Assembly: GCF_001708505.1 (NCBI RefSeq)
Contig: NZ_CP015992.1
Coordinates: forward strand, 1,240,001 to 1,304,000
Direction of reading: 5' to 3'
Length of the DNA: 64,000 nucleotides
Source of the DNA: Pseudomonas sp. TCU-HL1
GTDB lineage: Bacteria > Pseudomonadota > Gammaproteobacteria > Pseudomonadales > Pseudomonadaceae
The notes beneath the pieces are model-generated. The model was not told the DNA's origin. It worked only from the letters and a program-made list of their open reading frames with translations, and searched no databases. The position numbers were made by a program, and so were the translations under genes. Positions within the stretch are counted from its first letter, which is position 1. Every line of letters starts with the position of its first letter. Of this stretch, positions 34,351 to 43,781 are shown in pieces.

Positions 34351-34941
34351 GTGAACAAGTCGATGCTCGTCGGTGCTGTGCTGGGTGCGGTTGGTGTGAC
34401 TGCCGGCGGCGCCGTCGCCACCTACAACCTGGTAGGCAATAGCGGCCCGGAGTATGCGGAAGTGCTCGCTGTCCAGCCGATCAATGAAACGGTGAAGACG
34501 CCCCGTGAGGTCTGCAATGATGTGGCGGTGACTCGTCAGCGTCCGGTCAAGGACCAGCATCAGATCGCGGGTACCGTTCTTGGTGCGGTGGCTGGTGGTC
34601 TGCTGGGTAACCAGGTGGGTGGCGGCACCGGCAAGAAGATCGCGACCGTCGCGGGTGCGGTAGGGGGTGGTTACGCCGGCAACAAGGTGCAGGAGCGCAT
34701 GCAGGAGAGCGACACCTACACCACCACCGAAACCCGCTGCAAGACCGTCACCGACACCAGCGAGAAACTGGTGGGCTATGACGTGAGGTACCAGCTGGAT
34801 GGCAAGGTCGGCCAGGTGCGCATGGACCATGATCCGGGTCGGCAGATCCCGGTCAGCGAGGACGGCCAGCTGATCATCACTCAGCAGCAGGCCGGTATCC
34901 AGGGGCAGCCCCAGGGTGGTGGTGCCGGAGTCCAGCAGTAA
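34351..34941 (+). CDS. Glycine-zipper 2TM-domain envelope protein
   Basis: 196 residues. After a short N-terminal helix (MLVGAVLGAVGVTAGGAVAT) comes a glycine-zipper hairpin (IAGTVLGAVAGGLLGNQVGG then IATVAGAVGGGYAGNKVQER), followed by a soluble region with RCKTVTDTSEKLVGYDVRY. This is the SlyB/Rickettsia 17-kDa antigen-like family. No lipobox Cys is present near the N-terminus, so it is probably not a lipoprotein. GTG 34351 is chosen because AGGAGG lies five bases upstream; the earlier ATG 34315 has no site. Confidence 0.75.
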   Translation: MNKSMLVGAVLGAVGVTAGGAVATYNLVGNSGPEYAEVLAVQPINETVKTPREVCNDVAVTRQRPVKDQHQIAGTVLGAVAGGLLGNQVGGGTGKKIATVAGAVGGGYAGNKVQERMQESDTYTTTETRCKTVTDTSEKLVGYDVRYQLDGKVGQVRMDHDPGRQIPVSEDGQLIITQQQAGIQGQPQGGGAGVQQ

Positions 34942-34958
34942 GCTGCATCAGCCAGGCA

Positions 34959-34990
34959 ATAAAAAACCCGGCCGAGGCCGGGTTTTTTAT
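34959..34990. terminator. Bidirectional terminator between glycine-zipper gene and suhB
   Basis: A 15-bp perfect stem (ATAAAAAACCCGGCC / GGCCGGGTTTTTTAT) with T-runs on both strands serves both converging genes. Confidence 0.92.
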
Positions 34991-35007
34991 GGTCGTGTGG
35001 AGTGCGA

Positions 35008-35823
35008 TCAGCGCTTCAGCGACGGCGGCAGGTGCGGCTGGATGGCGGTGAGGACCGCCTTGAAGCACTTGGTGTTGCCGGCTACGACGTGACCCTTCTC
35101 GAGGAAGTCGTGGCCGCCGGTGAAGTCGCTGACCAGGCCGCCGGCTTCCTGCACCAGCAGGGCGCCCGCTGCCATGTCCCATTCGGACAGGCCGAACTCC
35201 CAGAATGCGTCGAAGCGGCCAGCTGCAACGTAGGCCAGGTCGAGGCTGGCGGAGCCGGCGCGGCGAATGCCGGCGGTCTGGCCGACCAGGCTGCGGAACA
35301 TGCCCAGGTAGTTGTCGAGGTTGTCCAGCTGGCTGTCGCGGAAGGGGAAGCCGGTGCCCAGCAGTGCACCTTCCAGGCTTTTGCGCGGGCTGACGCGCAG
35401 GCGGCGGCCGTTGAGGGCGGCGCCACGGCCACGGCTGGCGGTGAATTCTTCCTGGCGGACCGGGTCCAGGACCACGGCGTGTTCCAGGCGGCCCTTGTAC
35501 TTGCAGGCGATGCTGACGGCGTAGTGCGGAACGCCGCGGATGAAGTTGGTGGTGCCATCCAGCGGGTCGATGATCCACAGGTAGTCGGCGCCTTCTCCCT
35601 TGCCTTCCAGTAGACCGCCTTCCTCGCCGAGGATGCCGTGATTCGGGTACGCCTTGCGCAGTGCCTGGACGATGCACAGTTCGGCGGCGCGGTCGACCTC
35701 GGTGACGTAGTCTTTCGCATCCTTCTCGTTGATGGAAATAACGTCCAGGCGCTCGATCGAGCGGAAAATCAGTTCACCGGCGCTGCGAGCGGCGCGCAGG
35801 GCGATATTCAGCATAGGCTGCAT
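35008..35823 (-). CDS. suhB: Inositol-1-monophosphatase SuhB
   Basis: 271-residue member of the lithium-sensitive phosphatase family. Metal-binding motifs are GEEGG, WIIDPLDGTTNF and SEWDMAAGALLV. SuhB is also a ribosomal-RNA antitermination factor in E. coli and affects virulence gene expression in P. aeruginosa. ATG 35823 (MQPMLNIALRAARSAG) gives the family length; the ATG at 35862 would add 13 residues not seen in relatives. It is divergent from trmJ, with a ~150-bp gap that must hold both promoters. Confidence 0.95.
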   Translation of the reverse strand: MQPMLNIALRAARSAGELIFRSIERLDVISINEKDAKDYVTEVDRAAELCIVQALRKAYPNHGILGEEGGLLEGKGEGADYLWIIDPLDGTTNFIRGVPHYAVSIACKYKGRLEHAVVLDPVRQEEFTASRGRGAALNGRRLRVSPRKSLEGALLGTGFPFRDSQLDNLDNYLGMFRSLVGQTAGIRRAGSASLDLAYVAAGRFDAFWEFGLSEWDMAAGALLVQEAGGLVSDFTGGHDFLEKGHVVAGNTKCFKAVLTAIQPHLPPSLKR

Positions 35824-35975
35824 GGGGGGATTCACCTGGGTCGTTAAAGAAGAAAGCCGCACATGGTATCAGAAAAAGCCGGACGCATGCAGGGTAGGCA
35901 GCCTGATTCGTGGCGTTGCGTCGGGGCCTCCGGTAATATTCCGTTCCCTTGAGGTTCCGCTGAGAGACTAGAGCG

Positions 35976-36749
35976 TTGCTGCAGAACATTCGCGTGGTAC
36001 TGGTCAATACCAGTCACCCGGGCAATATCGGTGGTGCGGCCCGCGCCATGAAAAACATGGGTCTGTCGAAGCTGGTGCTGGTCGATCCTGAAGACTTCCC
36101 CAGTCCGGAGGCTCGCGCTCGTGCTTCGGGTGCCGACGACATCCTGGGCAGTGCGCAAGTGGTCAGCACCCTGGAAGAGGCGCTCGTGGGTTGCAGCCTG
36201 GCGATCGGGACCAGTGCGCGTGATCGCCGTATTCCCTGGCCGCTGCTAGATCCGCGCGAATGTGGCAAGACGTCCGTGCAGCAGGTGCAGGCCGGCGGCG
36301 AGGTGGCCCTGGTATTCGGTCGTGAGTACGCGGGGCTGACCAACGAAGAGCTGCAACGTTGCCAGTTCCATGTGCACATACCGTCGAATCCCGAGTTCTC
36401 CTCCCTGAACCTGGCGGCTGCCGTCCAGGTGCTGGTGTACGAGGTGCGGATGGCCTGGCTGGCGGCTGAGGGGCTGCCCAGCAAGGTCGAGAAGGTGGAA
36501 ACCACTGCGATGCTCAACGCTCAGCCCGTGACCACTGATGAGTTGGAGCGCTTCTATGGACACCTGGAAAGCACGCTGGTGGAGATCGGCTTCCTTGATC
36601 CGGAGAAGCCCCGGCATCTGATGTCCCGTCTGCGTCGGCTCTACGGTCGCAGCGGTATCAGCAAGCTGGAAATGAACATCCTGCGTGGCATCCTGACGGA
36701 AACTCAGAAGGCGGCGCGGGGCGAAGTAAGCAAGCGGAGTGACACGTGA
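35976..36749 (+). CDS. trmJ: tRNA (cytidine/uridine-32-2'-O)-methyltransferase TrmJ
   Basis: 257-residue SPOUT-class methyltransferase. The knot region shows [36 protein letters not shown] and [19 protein letters not shown], typical of TrmJ/LasT. A C-terminal helical extension follows. TrmJ methylates position 32 of several tRNAs; in P. aeruginosa it is linked to oxidative-stress resistance. The start is TTG 35976, since LQNIRVVLV matches the family beginning and no ATG is available. Its stop overlaps the next start as TGATG. Confidence 0.9.
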   Translation: MLQNIRVVLVNTSHPGNIGGAARAMKNMGLSKLVLVDPEDFPSPEARARASGADDILGSAQVVSTLEEALVGCSLAIGTSARDRRIPWPLLDPRECGKTSVQQVQAGGEVALVFGREYAGLTNEELQRCQFHVHIPSNPEFSSLNLAAAVQVLVYEVRMAWLAAEGLPSKVEKVETTAMLNAQPVTTDELERFYGHLESTLVEIGFLDPEKPRHLMSRLRRLYGRSGISKLEMNILRGILTETQKAARGEVSKRSDT

Positions 36750-37525
36750 TGTTCGAGCGCATTCGAGAAGACATTCAAAGCGTATTTCACCGTGATCCGG
36801 CTGCGCGAAATGCCTTCGAGGTGCTCACTTGCTATCCGGGCCTGCATGCTGTCTGGTTGCACCGCGTGGCTCATGCGCTCTGGATTGCCGGTTGGAAATG
36901 GCTTGCGCGCCTGGTGTCGAACTTCAGTCGCTGGCTGACCGGCATCGAGATTCATCCGGGGGCGAAGATCGGTCGGCGCTTCTTCATCGACCACGGTATG
37001 GGTATCGTCATCGGCGAAACCGCCGAGATCGGGAATGACGTCACCCTCTACCAGGGCGTCACTCTGGGTGGTACCAGTTGGAATCAGGGCAAGCGCCACC
37101 CGACGCTGGAAGATGGCGTGGTGGTGGGGGCGGGCGCCAAGGTGCTTGGGCCGTTCACGGTTGGTGCTGGTGCCAAGATCGGCTCGAACGCCGTGGTGAC
37201 CAAGCCGGTGCCTGCAGGCGCAACGGCGGTGGGTATTCCTGGCCGGATCATCGTCAAGGCTGATCCTGAGCAGGAGGCCAAGCGTCAGGCCATTGCCGAA
37301 CGATTCGGCTTCGATGCCTATGGTGTCGGCCAGGAAATGCCGGACCCGGTGGCGCGCGCCATTGGCCAGTTGCTGGATCATGTGCAGGCTGTGGATGAGC
37401 GTCTGGATGGTATGTGTAAGGCGCTTACCGCTCTGGGCAGTGACTATTGCGCCAAGGCGTTGCCGGAGCTGCGCGACGAGGACTTCGCGGGCGTCAAGGA
37501 CGAAGAATCGAAGCCGGTTGCCTGA
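36749..37525 (+). CDS. cysE: Serine O-acetyltransferase CysE
   Basis: 258 residues. It makes O-acetylserine from serine and acetyl-CoA for cysteine synthesis. An N-terminal helical domain (with [17 protein letters not shown]) leads into the left-handed parallel beta-helix: [40 protein letters not shown] hexapeptide turns and [14 protein letters not shown] ~60-residue C-terminal tail beyond the helix is longer than in E. coli. It is coupled to trmJ by a one-base overlap and lies upstream of iscR, linking cysteine supply to Fe-S assembly. Confidence 0.93.
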   Translation: MFERIREDIQSVFHRDPAARNAFEVLTCYPGLHAVWLHRVAHALWIAGWKWLARLVSNFSRWLTGIEIHPGAKIGRRFFIDHGMGIVIGETAEIGNDVTLYQGVTLGGTSWNQGKRHPTLEDGVVVGAGAKVLGPFTVGAGAKIGSNAVVTKPVPAGATAVGIPGRIIVKADPEQEAKRQAIAERFGFDAYGVGQEMPDPVARAIGQLLDHVQAVDERLDGMCKALTALGSDYCAKALPELRDEDFAGVKDEESKPVA

Positions 37526-37619
37526 GTCTGTTCGTCCGGCCTTGGTCGAGGGTCATGGCTGGATTATTAGGATGCTAGCGGGATGTGCCTCTGATATCAT
37601 GCTCGCCCCTGCAAAGTGC

Positions 37620-37645
37620 AATCCCGACTGTTTTAATCGGACTTA
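37620..37645 (+). promoter_or_regulatory. Possible second IscR-type half site cluster
   Basis: CCGACTGTTTTAATCGGACT resembles a degenerate type 1 IscR box just upstream of the clearer one. It carries the CGACT core and the inverted ATCGG, but the spacing is off by a base, so it is tentative. Confidence 0.35.
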
Positions 37646-37669
37646 TAGTTGACTTAAATAGTCGGGAAT
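37645..37669 (+). promoter_or_regulatory. Type 1 IscR box upstream of iscR
   Basis: The 25-bp site begins ATAGTTGACTTAAATAGTCG and fits the E. coli type 1 IscR consensus (ATAnnYGACT-N4-AGTCRR-TAT) in the core GACT...AGTC. It covers the -35 hexamer of the iscR promoter, so holo-IscR bound here would block RNA polymerase: autorepression when Fe-S clusters are plentiful. Confidence 0.8.
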
Positions 37670-37677
37670 CGCATACT
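37649..37677 (+). promoter_or_regulatory. iscR: Promoter of the isc operon
   Basis: TTGACT (37649-37654) and CATACT (37672-37677) are spaced by 17 bases; the start codon lies 33 bases downstream of the -10. Confidence 0.75.
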
Positions 37678-37709
37678 CGCTGCATTCCAGCGATCCCGTG
37701 GTACTCACC

Positions 37710-38207
37710 ATGCGACTGACCACCAAAGGCCGATACGCCGTCACCGCCATGCTCGACCTGGCGCTGCATGCGCAGCAAGGTCCGGTGTCCCTGGCAGATA
37801 TTTCCGAGCGTCAGGGGATTTCCCTGTCCTACCTCGAACAGCTTTTCGCCAAGCTGCGCCGCGGCAACCTTGTCAGTAGCGTGCGCGGCCCTGGCGGCGG
37901 CTACCAGCTGTCCCGTGATATGCACGGCATTCATGTCGCTCAGGTAATCGATGCGGTCAACGAGTCGGTGGATGCCACCCGTTGCCAGGGCCTGGGTGAT
38001 TGCCATTCCGGTGATACCTGCCTGACGCATCACCTGTGGTGCGATCTGAGTTTGCAGATCCATGAATTCCTCAGTGGCATCAGTCTGGCCGATCTGGTCA
38101 ACCGTCGCGAGGTTCAGGAGGTCGCTCAGCGGCAGGATCAACGCCGCTGTGGAAGCAATGGCAGGATGCCCCACCTCGATAAGATTGAAGCGTCTGCCAT
38201 TGATTGA
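37710..38207 (+). CDS. iscR: Fe-S cluster assembly transcriptional regulator IscR
   Basis: 165-residue Rrf2-family regulator. A winged helix ([19 protein letters not shown] through [18 protein letters not shown]) is followed by the [2Fe-2S] ligands Cys92, Cys98, Cys104 and His107. The C-terminal ~35 residues are less conserved. With its cluster IscR represses this operon; without it, it activates others. ATG 37710 begins the family's universal [11 protein letters not shown]; an in-frame ATG at 37698 would add four residues. Confidence 0.96.
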   Translation: MRLTTKGRYAVTAMLDLALHAQQGPVSLADISERQGISLSYLEQLFAKLRRGNLVSSVRGPGGGYQLSRDMHGIHVAQVIDAVNESVDATRCQGLGDCHSGDTCLTHHLWCDLSLQIHEFLSGISLADLVNRREVQEVAQRQDQRRCGSNGRMPHLDKIEASAID

Positions 38208-38256
38208 GCAGGGCGCCGGCCCGTGATTGGCCCTGATACCTGATAGGAGAGCTCCG

Positions 38257-39471
38257 ATGAAATTGCCGATTTACCTCGACTACTCCGCCACTACGCCGGT
38301 GGACCCGCGCGTCGCTCAGAAGATGAGCGACTGCCTGCTGGTGGACGGCAACTTCGGTAACCCGGCGTCGCGTTCCCACGTGTTCGGCTGGAAGGCTGAA
38401 GAGGCGGTGGAGAATGCTCGTCGTCAGGTGGCAGAACTGGTCAACGCCGACCCGCGTGAAATCGTCTGGACTTCCGGTGCAACCGAATCCGACAACCTCG
38501 CCATCAAGGGCGTGGCGCATTTCTACAGCGGCAAGGGTAAGCACATCATCACTTCGAAGATCGAGCACAAGGCGGTGCTGGATACCACCCGCCAGCTGGA
38601 ACGCGAAGGCTTCGAGGTCACCTACTTGGAGCCGGGCGAAGACGGCCTGATCACTCCGGCCATGGTCGAGGCCGCACTGCGTGAGGACACCATCCTGGTG
38701 TCGGTCATGCACGTGAATAACGAAATCGGCACCGTCAACGACATCGCCGCCATTGGCGAGCTGACTCGCGCCCGCGGAATTCTCTTCCACGTCGACGCCG
38801 CCCAGTCCACTGGCAAGGTAGAGATCGACCTGGAGAAGCTGAAGGTCGACCTGATGTCCTTCTCCGCCCACAAGACCTACGGCCCGAAAGGCATCGGCGC
38901 GCTCTACGTGCGTCGCAAGCCGCGCGTGCGCCTGGAAGCCATGATGCACGGCGGCGGCCACGAGCGCGGCATGCGCTCCGGCACCCTGGCCACCCACCAG
39001 ATTGTCGGCATGGGTGAGGCTTTCCACATCGCCAAGCAGGAAATGGCCACCGAGCGCGTGCGCATCAAGGCCCTGGCCGAGCGTTTCTGGGCGCAGATCG
39101 ATGGCATGGAAGAGCTCTACCTGAACGGTAGCGCCACCTCCCGCGTGCCGCACAACCTGAATGTCAGCTTCAACTACGTCGAAGGCGAGTCGCTGATCAT
39201 GGCTCTGAAGGACCTCGCGGTGTCCTCGGGCTCCGCCTGCACCTCGGCTTCCCTGGAGCCTTCGTACGTGCTGCGCGCCCTGGGTCGTAACGACGAGCTG
39301 GCGCACAGTTCCATCCGCTTCACCTTCGGCCGATTCACTACTGCGGAAGAAGTGGATTACGCCGCCGGCAAGGTCCGCGAAGCGGTGAGCAAGCTCCGTG
39401 AACTGTCCCCGTTGTGGGATATGTATAAAGAGGGCGTCGACCTTTCCCAGGTCGAATGGCAGGCGCACTGA
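38257..39471 (+). CDS. iscS: Cysteine desulfurase IscS
   Basis: 404-residue PLP enzyme that takes sulfur from cysteine and supplies it to IscU and other acceptors. Lys206 binds PLP ([11 protein letters not shown]) and Cys328 forms the persulfide ([10 protein letters not shown]), the same numbers as in E. coli. ATG 38257 has AGGAG seven bases upstream. It begins 49 bases after iscR in the isc operon. Confidence 0.97.
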   Translation: MKLPIYLDYSATTPVDPRVAQKMSDCLLVDGNFGNPASRSHVFGWKAEEAVENARRQVAELVNADPREIVWTSGATESDNLAIKGVAHFYSGKGKHIITSKIEHKAVLDTTRQLEREGFEVTYLEPGEDGLITPAMVEAALREDTILVSVMHVNNEIGTVNDIAAIGELTRARGILFHVDAAQSTGKVEIDLEKLKVDLMSFSAHKTYGPKGIGALYVRRKPRVRLEAMMHGGGHERGMRSGTLATHQIVGMGEAFHIAKQEMATERVRIKALAERFWAQIDGMEELYLNGSATSRVPHNLNVSFNYVEGESLIMALKDLAVSSGSACTSASLEPSYVLRALGRNDELAHSSIRFTFGRFTTAEEVDYAAGKVREAVSKLRELSPLWDMYKEGVDLSQVEWQAH

Positions 39472-39501
39472 CGCTCCCCTGATGAGTGAGGAATAGAAAT
39501 C

Positions 39502-39888
39502 ATGTCGTACAGCGAAAAGGTCATCGACCACTACGAAAATCCGCGTAACGTCGGCAAGCTCGACGCCGAGGACCCCAACGTGGGCACTGGCATGGTCGGC
39601 GCCCCGGCCTGCGGTGACGTGATGCGCCTGCAGATCAAGGTCAACGAACAGGGTGTCATCGAAGACGCCAAGTTCAAGACCTACGGCTGCGGCTCCGCCA
39701 TCGCCTCCAGCTCCCTGGCCACCGAGTGGATGAAGGGCAAGACTCTGGACGAAGCGGCTTCCATCAAGAACACCACCATCGCCGAAGAACTGGCTCTTCC
39801 GCCGGTGAAGATCCACTGCTCGGTCCTGGCCGAGGACGCCATCAAGGCGGCCGTCCACGACTACAAGCAGAAGAAGGGTCTGCTCTAA
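39502..39888 (+). CDS. iscU: Fe-S cluster scaffold IscU
   Basis: 128-residue scaffold on which clusters are built from IscS sulfur. Ligands Cys37, Asp39, Cys63, His105 and Cys106 are all present (PACGDV, YGCGSA, KIHCSVL). The HscA-binding LPPVK is at residues 99-103. It lies 30 bases after iscS. Confidence 0.97.
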   Translation: MSYSEKVIDHYENPRNVGKLDAEDPNVGTGMVGAPACGDVMRLQIKVNEQGVIEDAKFKTYGCGSAIASSSLATEWMKGKTLDEAASIKNTTIAEELALPPVKIHCSVLAEDAIKAAVHDYKQKKGLL

Positions 39889-39913
39889 GCGCTCGAACGA
39901 GTAAGGAATTGCA

Positions 39914-40237
39914 ATGGCCATCAGCATGACCGAATCCGCCGCCCGTCACGTGCAGCGCTCCCTTGAAGGGCGCGGCAAGGGCGAAGGTATCCGTCTGGGG
40001 GTGCGTACGACTGGCTGCTCCGGTCTCGCCTATGTGCTGGAGTTCGTCGACGAGGTGACCTCGGATGACTTGGTCTTCGAGAGCTACGGCGTGAAGGTGA
40101 TCATCGATCCCAAGAGTCTGAGCTACCTCGACGGCACCGAGTTGGACTTCGTTCGCGAAGGACTCAACGAGGGCTTCAAGTTCAATAACCCGAACGTGCG
40201 CGGCGAATGCGGCTGCGGCGAGAGCTTCAACGTCTGA
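39914..40237 (+). CDS. iscA: Fe-S cluster carrier IscA
   Basis: 107-residue A-type carrier that receives clusters or iron and passes them to apoproteins. The three conserved cysteines are Cys35 (TTGCSGLAY), Cys99 and Cys101 (GECGCGESF). It begins 25 bases after iscU. Confidence 0.97.
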   Translation: MAISMTESAARHVQRSLEGRGKGEGIRLGVRTTGCSGLAYVLEFVDEVTSDDLVFESYGVKVIIDPKSLSYLDGTELDFVREGLNEGFKFNNPNVRGECGCGESFNV

Positions 40238-40244
40238 GGCGTGT

Positions 40245-40766
40245 GTGGGAACTCCCTGTCATTTCGCCCTGTTCGACCTGAAGCCGGGTTATCGGCTGGA
40301 TCTCGATCAGCTCGCGATGCGTTACCGCGAGCTGGCGCGTACCGTCCATCCCGACCGTTTCGCCGATGCCTCCGAACGTGAGCAGCGTCTGGCGCTGGAG
40401 CGTGCGGCGCAGCTGAACGATGCCTACCAGACGCTGAAATGCGCACCGCGGCGGGCGCTGTACCTGCTGGCCCTGAAAGGGCGGGAGTTGCCGCTCGAGG
40501 CGACGGTGCAGGATCCGCAGTTCCTGCTGCAGCAGATGCAGTGGCGCGAAGAGTTGGAAGAGTTGCACGACAGCGCCGACCTGGCTGGTGTCGACGTATT
40601 CAAGCGTCGGCTCAAGGGAGCCCAGGCCGAGCTGGATGGTGATTTCGCCGAGTGCTGGGACGACCCCGAGCGCCGGGAGGAAGCCGAGCGCCTGGTGCGC
40701 CGCATGCAGTTCATTGACAAGCTGACCCACGAAGTGCGCCAACTGGAAGAGCGCCTCGACGATTAA
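40245..40766 (+). CDS. hscB: Co-chaperone HscB
   Basis: 173-residue J-type co-chaperone. The J-domain HPD motif is at residues 35-37 (ARTVHPDRF); the C-terminal three-helix domain binds IscU. HscB stimulates HscA and delivers IscU. The start is GTG 40245, giving [12 protein letters not shown], which fits the family. Seven bases separate it from iscA. Confidence 0.95.
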   Translation: MGTPCHFALFDLKPGYRLDLDQLAMRYRELARTVHPDRFADASEREQRLALERAAQLNDAYQTLKCAPRRALYLLALKGRELPLEATVQDPQFLLQQMQWREELEELHDSADLAGVDVFKRRLKGAQAELDGDFAECWDDPERREEAERLVRRMQFIDKLTHEVRQLEERLDD

Positions 40767-40813
40767 CCCGCGATGCCGACCTGGTTGCCGGTACGCCTGA
40801 TAAATAGACAAGC

Positions 40814-42673
40814 ATGGCCTTACTGCAGATCGCTGAACCCGGGCAGAGCCCCCAGCCGCACCAGCGCCGTCTGGCGGTGGGTATCGACCTGGGTACCACC
40901 AATTCGCTGGTCGCCGCCGTACGTAGCGGCGTATCCGAACCCCTGCCGGACGCAGAGGGCCAGGTCATTCTGCCTTCCGTCGTGCGCTATCACGCCGATC
41001 GCGTTGAAGTCGGTCGCGGCGCCAAACAGGCCGCATCCAGTGACCCGCTGAATACCATTCTCTCGGTCAAGCGCTTCATGGGTCGTGGCCTGGAAGACGT
41101 AAAACTGCTGGGCGAGCAGTTGCCGTACCGCTTTGTCGGCGGCGAATCGCACATGCCGTTCATCGAGACCGTGCAGGGTGCCAAGAGTCCGGTGGAAGTC
41201 TCCGCCGACATCCTCAAGGCCCTGCGCCAGCGTGCCGAGGAATCCCTTGGTGGTGAGCTTGTCGGTGCAGTCATCACGGTCCCGGCCTATTTTGACGAAG
41301 CCCAGCGTCAGGCCACCAAAGATGCTGCGCGTCTGGCCGGGCTGAACGTCCTGCGTCTGCTGAATGAGCCTACCGCTGCGGCGGTTGCCTATGGCCTGGA
41401 TAAGCAGGCCGAAGGCGTGGTCGCCATCTATGACCTGGGTGGTGGCACATTCGATATCTCCATCCTGCGGCTGACGCGTGGTGTCTTCGAAGTCATGGCC
41501 ACCGGCGGCGACAGCGCCCTGGGTGGTGACGATTTCGATCATGCGATCGCGGGTTGGATGGTCGAGCAGGCCGGCCTTTCGGCGAACCTCGATCCGGGCG
41601 CCCAGCGCAGTCTGTTGCGCGCCGCCTGTGATGCCAAGGAAGCCCTTACCAATGCCGACAGTGTTGAGCTGGTCTATGGCAACTGGCGTGGCGTGCTGAC
41701 CCGCGATCGGTTCGACGCCCTGATCGAGCCGATGGTGGTTCGCAGCCTCAAGGCCTGCCGTCGCGCCGTGCGTGACGCCAGCATTGAGCTGGATGAAGTT
41801 GAGGCTGTGGTCATGGTCGGTGGTTCCACGCGCGTGCCGCGAGTGCGCGAGGCCGTGGCCGAGATGTTCGGCCGTGAGCCGTTGACCGATATCGACCCTG
41901 ATCAGGTCGTGGCCATCGGTGCCGCCGTGCAGGCCGATACCCTGGCGGGCAACAAGCGCGGCGAAGAGTTGCTGCTGCTGGACGTGATTCCCCTGTCGCT
42001 CGGCCTGGAAACCATGGGTGGGCTGATGGAGCGAGTGATTCCGCGCAATACCACCATTCCCGTGGCCCGCGCCCAGGATTTCACCACCTACAAGGATGGC
42101 CAGACGGCCATGATGATCCACGTGCTCCAGGGCGAGCGCGAGCTGATCAAGGATTGCCGCTCCCTGGCACGTTTCGAGTTGCGTGGCATTCCGCCCATGG
42201 TGGCGGGCGCGGCGAAGATCCGTGTGACCTTCCAAGTGGACGCCGACGGCCTGCTGGGCGTGACCGCCCGTGAACTGGCTTCCGGTGTCGAGGCGAGCAT
42301 CCAGGTCAAGCCGTCCTACGGCCTGACCGATGGTGAAATCTCGCGCATGCTGCGGGATTCGTTCCAGTACGCAGGCGAAGACAAGAACGCCCGTGCCCTG
42401 CGCGAACAGCAGGTCGAGGCCGAGCGGCTGCTGGAGGCCGTGCAGGCCGCGCTGGAGGCGGATGGCGAACGTCTGCTGGACGACACCGAGCGCGCCGCCA
42501 TCGCAGATAGCATGCAAACCCTGCGCGAACTGGCTGCCGGCAACGATGTCGCCGCCATCGAGACGCAGATCAAGCGCCTGTCCCAGGTGACCGATGCCTT
42601 TGCCGCGCGTCGAATGGATGCTGCTGTGAAAGCGGCCCTGTCCGGCCGCCGACTCAACGAAATCGAGGATTGA
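40814..42673 (+). CDS. hscA: Hsp70-class chaperone HscA
   Basis: 619-residue specialised Hsp70. The ATPase domain (about 1-390) shows [47 protein letters not shown] and [13 protein letters not shown]; the substrate domain (about 391-510) and helical lid follow. It drives cluster transfer from IscU with HscB. ATG 40814 is 47 bases after hscB. Confidence 0.96.
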   Translation: MALLQIAEPGQSPQPHQRRLAVGIDLGTTNSLVAAVRSGVSEPLPDAEGQVILPSVVRYHADRVEVGRGAKQAASSDPLNTILSVKRFMGRGLEDVKLLGEQLPYRFVGGESHMPFIETVQGAKSPVEVSADILKALRQRAEESLGGELVGAVITVPAYFDEAQRQATKDAARLAGLNVLRLLNEPTAAAVAYGLDKQAEGVVAIYDLGGGTFDISILRLTRGVFEVMATGGDSALGGDDFDHAIAGWMVEQAGLSANLDPGAQRSLLRAACDAKEALTNADSVELVYGNWRGVLTRDRFDALIEPMVVRSLKACRRAVRDASIELDEVEAVVMVGGSTRVPRVREAVAEMFGREPLTDIDPDQVVAIGAAVQADTLAGNKRGEELLLLDVIPLSLGLETMGGLMERVIPRNTTIPVARAQDFTTYKDGQTAMMIHVLQGERELIKDCRSLARFELRGIPPMVAGAAKIRVTFQVDADGLLGVTARELASGVEASIQVKPSYGLTDGEISRMLRDSFQYAGEDKNARALREQQVEAERLLEAVQAALEADGERLLDDTERAAIADSMQTLRELAAGNDVAAIETQIKRLSQVTDAFAARRMDAAVKAALSGRRLNEIED

Positions 42674-42680
42674 CCCCAAC

Positions 42681-43019
42681 ATGCCGCAGATCATCTTCCT
42701 GCCCCACGCCGAGCATTGCCCCGAGGGTGCCGTGATCGAAGCAAAGCCGGGCGAAAGTATCCTGGACGCTGCCCTGCGCAGTGGCATCGACATCGAGCAC
42801 GCCTGCGAGAAGTCCTGTGCTTGCACCACTTGCCACGTCGTGGTGCGCGAGGGCTTCAATTCCATGGACGCTTCCGACGAACTGGAAGACGACATGCTCG
42901 ACAAGGCCTGGGGGTTGGAGCCGCACTCGCGGCTGTCCTGCCAGGCGCTGGTGGCTGACGAAGACCTGGTCGTTGAGATTCCGAAGTACACCATCAACCA
43001 GGTTTCCGAGGGGCATTGA
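42681..43019 (+). CDS. fdx: ISC-type [2Fe-2S] ferredoxin
   Basis: 112-residue adrenodoxin-type ferredoxin supplying electrons to cluster assembly. Cluster ligands are Cys42, Cys48, Cys51 (ACEKSCACTTCHVVV) and the later Cys in RLSCQALVA. It starts seven bases after hscA and ends two bases before iscX. Confidence 0.96.
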   Translation: MPQIIFLPHAEHCPEGAVIEAKPGESILDAALRSGIDIEHACEKSCACTTCHVVVREGFNSMDASDELEDDMLDKAWGLEPHSRLSCQALVADEDLVVEIPKYTINQVSEGH

Positions 43020-43021
43020 GC

Positions 43022-43222
43022 ATGAGCCTGAAATGGACCGACGTGCTGGAAATCGCCATTCAGCTGGCTGAATCCAAACCTGAAGTCGACCCGCGCTACG
43101 TCAACTTTGTCGATCTGCACAACTGGATCCTGTCCCTGCCGGAGTTTTCCGACGACCCGCAGCGCGGCGGCGAGAAGGTCCTGGAAGCCATTCAGGCCGC
43201 CTGGATCGAAGAAGCCGACTGA
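43022..43222 (+). CDS. iscX: Fe-S assembly protein IscX
   Basis: 66-residue acidic protein of the IscX/YfhJ family, with MSLKWTDVLEIAIQLAE, VNFVDLHNWILSLPEF and a Gly-Gly-Glu-Lys helix at the end. It binds IscS and modulates its activity, possibly as an iron adaptor. Last gene of the isc operon, followed by the hairpin at 43266. Confidence 0.95.
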   Translation: MSLKWTDVLEIAIQLAESKPEVDPRYVNFVDLHNWILSLPEFSDDPQRGGEKVLEAIQAAWIEEAD

Positions 43223-43265
43223 CCGGCGAGCAGCCCCAGGGCTGCGGCCCTACGCATTTCCTCCT

Positions 43266-43295
43266 AACCCGCGTATAATTCGCGGGTTTAATTTT
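43266..43295 (+). terminator. Terminator of the isc operon, with a TATAAT box in its loop
   Basis: AACCCGCG-TATAATT-CGCGGGTT followed by TAATTTTT, 44 bases past iscX. The seven-base loop contains a perfect TATAAT (43274-43279), placed to serve as the -10 of ndk, 52 bases before its ATG. No good -35 is seen at 16-18 bases upstream. Confidence 0.7.
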
Positions 43296-43325
43296 TCGCT
43301 TTAATCCTTGTTTCTGGAGTTTTCC

Positions 43326-43757
43326 ATGTCTGTTGAACGTACTCTTTCCATCATCAAGCCCGATGCCGTTGCCAAGAACGTAGTAGGTGAGATCGTCACC
43401 CGCTTCGAAAAAGCCGGCCTGCGCGTCGTTGCTGCCAAGATGGTGCAACTGTCCGAGCGCGAAGCGGGTGGTTTCTACGCCGAGCACAAAGAGCGTCCCT
43501 TCTTCAAGGACCTGGTTTCCTTCATGACCTCCGGCCCGGTAGTGATCCAGGTTCTGGAAGGTGAGAACGCCATCGCCAAGAACCGTGAGCTGATGGGCGC
43601 CACCGACCCGAAGAAAGCCGACGCTGGCACCATCCGCGCCGACTTCGCCGTTTCCATCGACGAAAACGCCGTACACGGCTCCGACTCCGAGGCCTCCGCT
43701 GCTCGCGAGATCTCCTACTTCTTCGCCGCCACCGAGGTGTGCGCTCGCATTCGCTAA
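43326..43757 (+). CDS. ndk: Nucleoside diphosphate kinase
   Basis: 143 residues. It transfers the gamma phosphate between nucleoside triphosphates and diphosphates through a phosphohistidine, here His117 in NAVHGSDS. The start [15 protein letters not shown] and length are standard. ATG 43326 has GGAG six bases upstream. Confidence 0.97.
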   Translation: MSVERTLSIIKPDAVAKNVVGEIVTRFEKAGLRVVAAKMVQLSEREAGGFYAEHKERPFFKDLVSFMTSGPVVIQVLEGENAIAKNRELMGATDPKKADAGTIRADFAVSIDENAVHGSDSEASAAREISYFFAATEVCARIR

Positions 43758-43781
43758 TCGCGAATGGGAGAGGGTGAAGCC

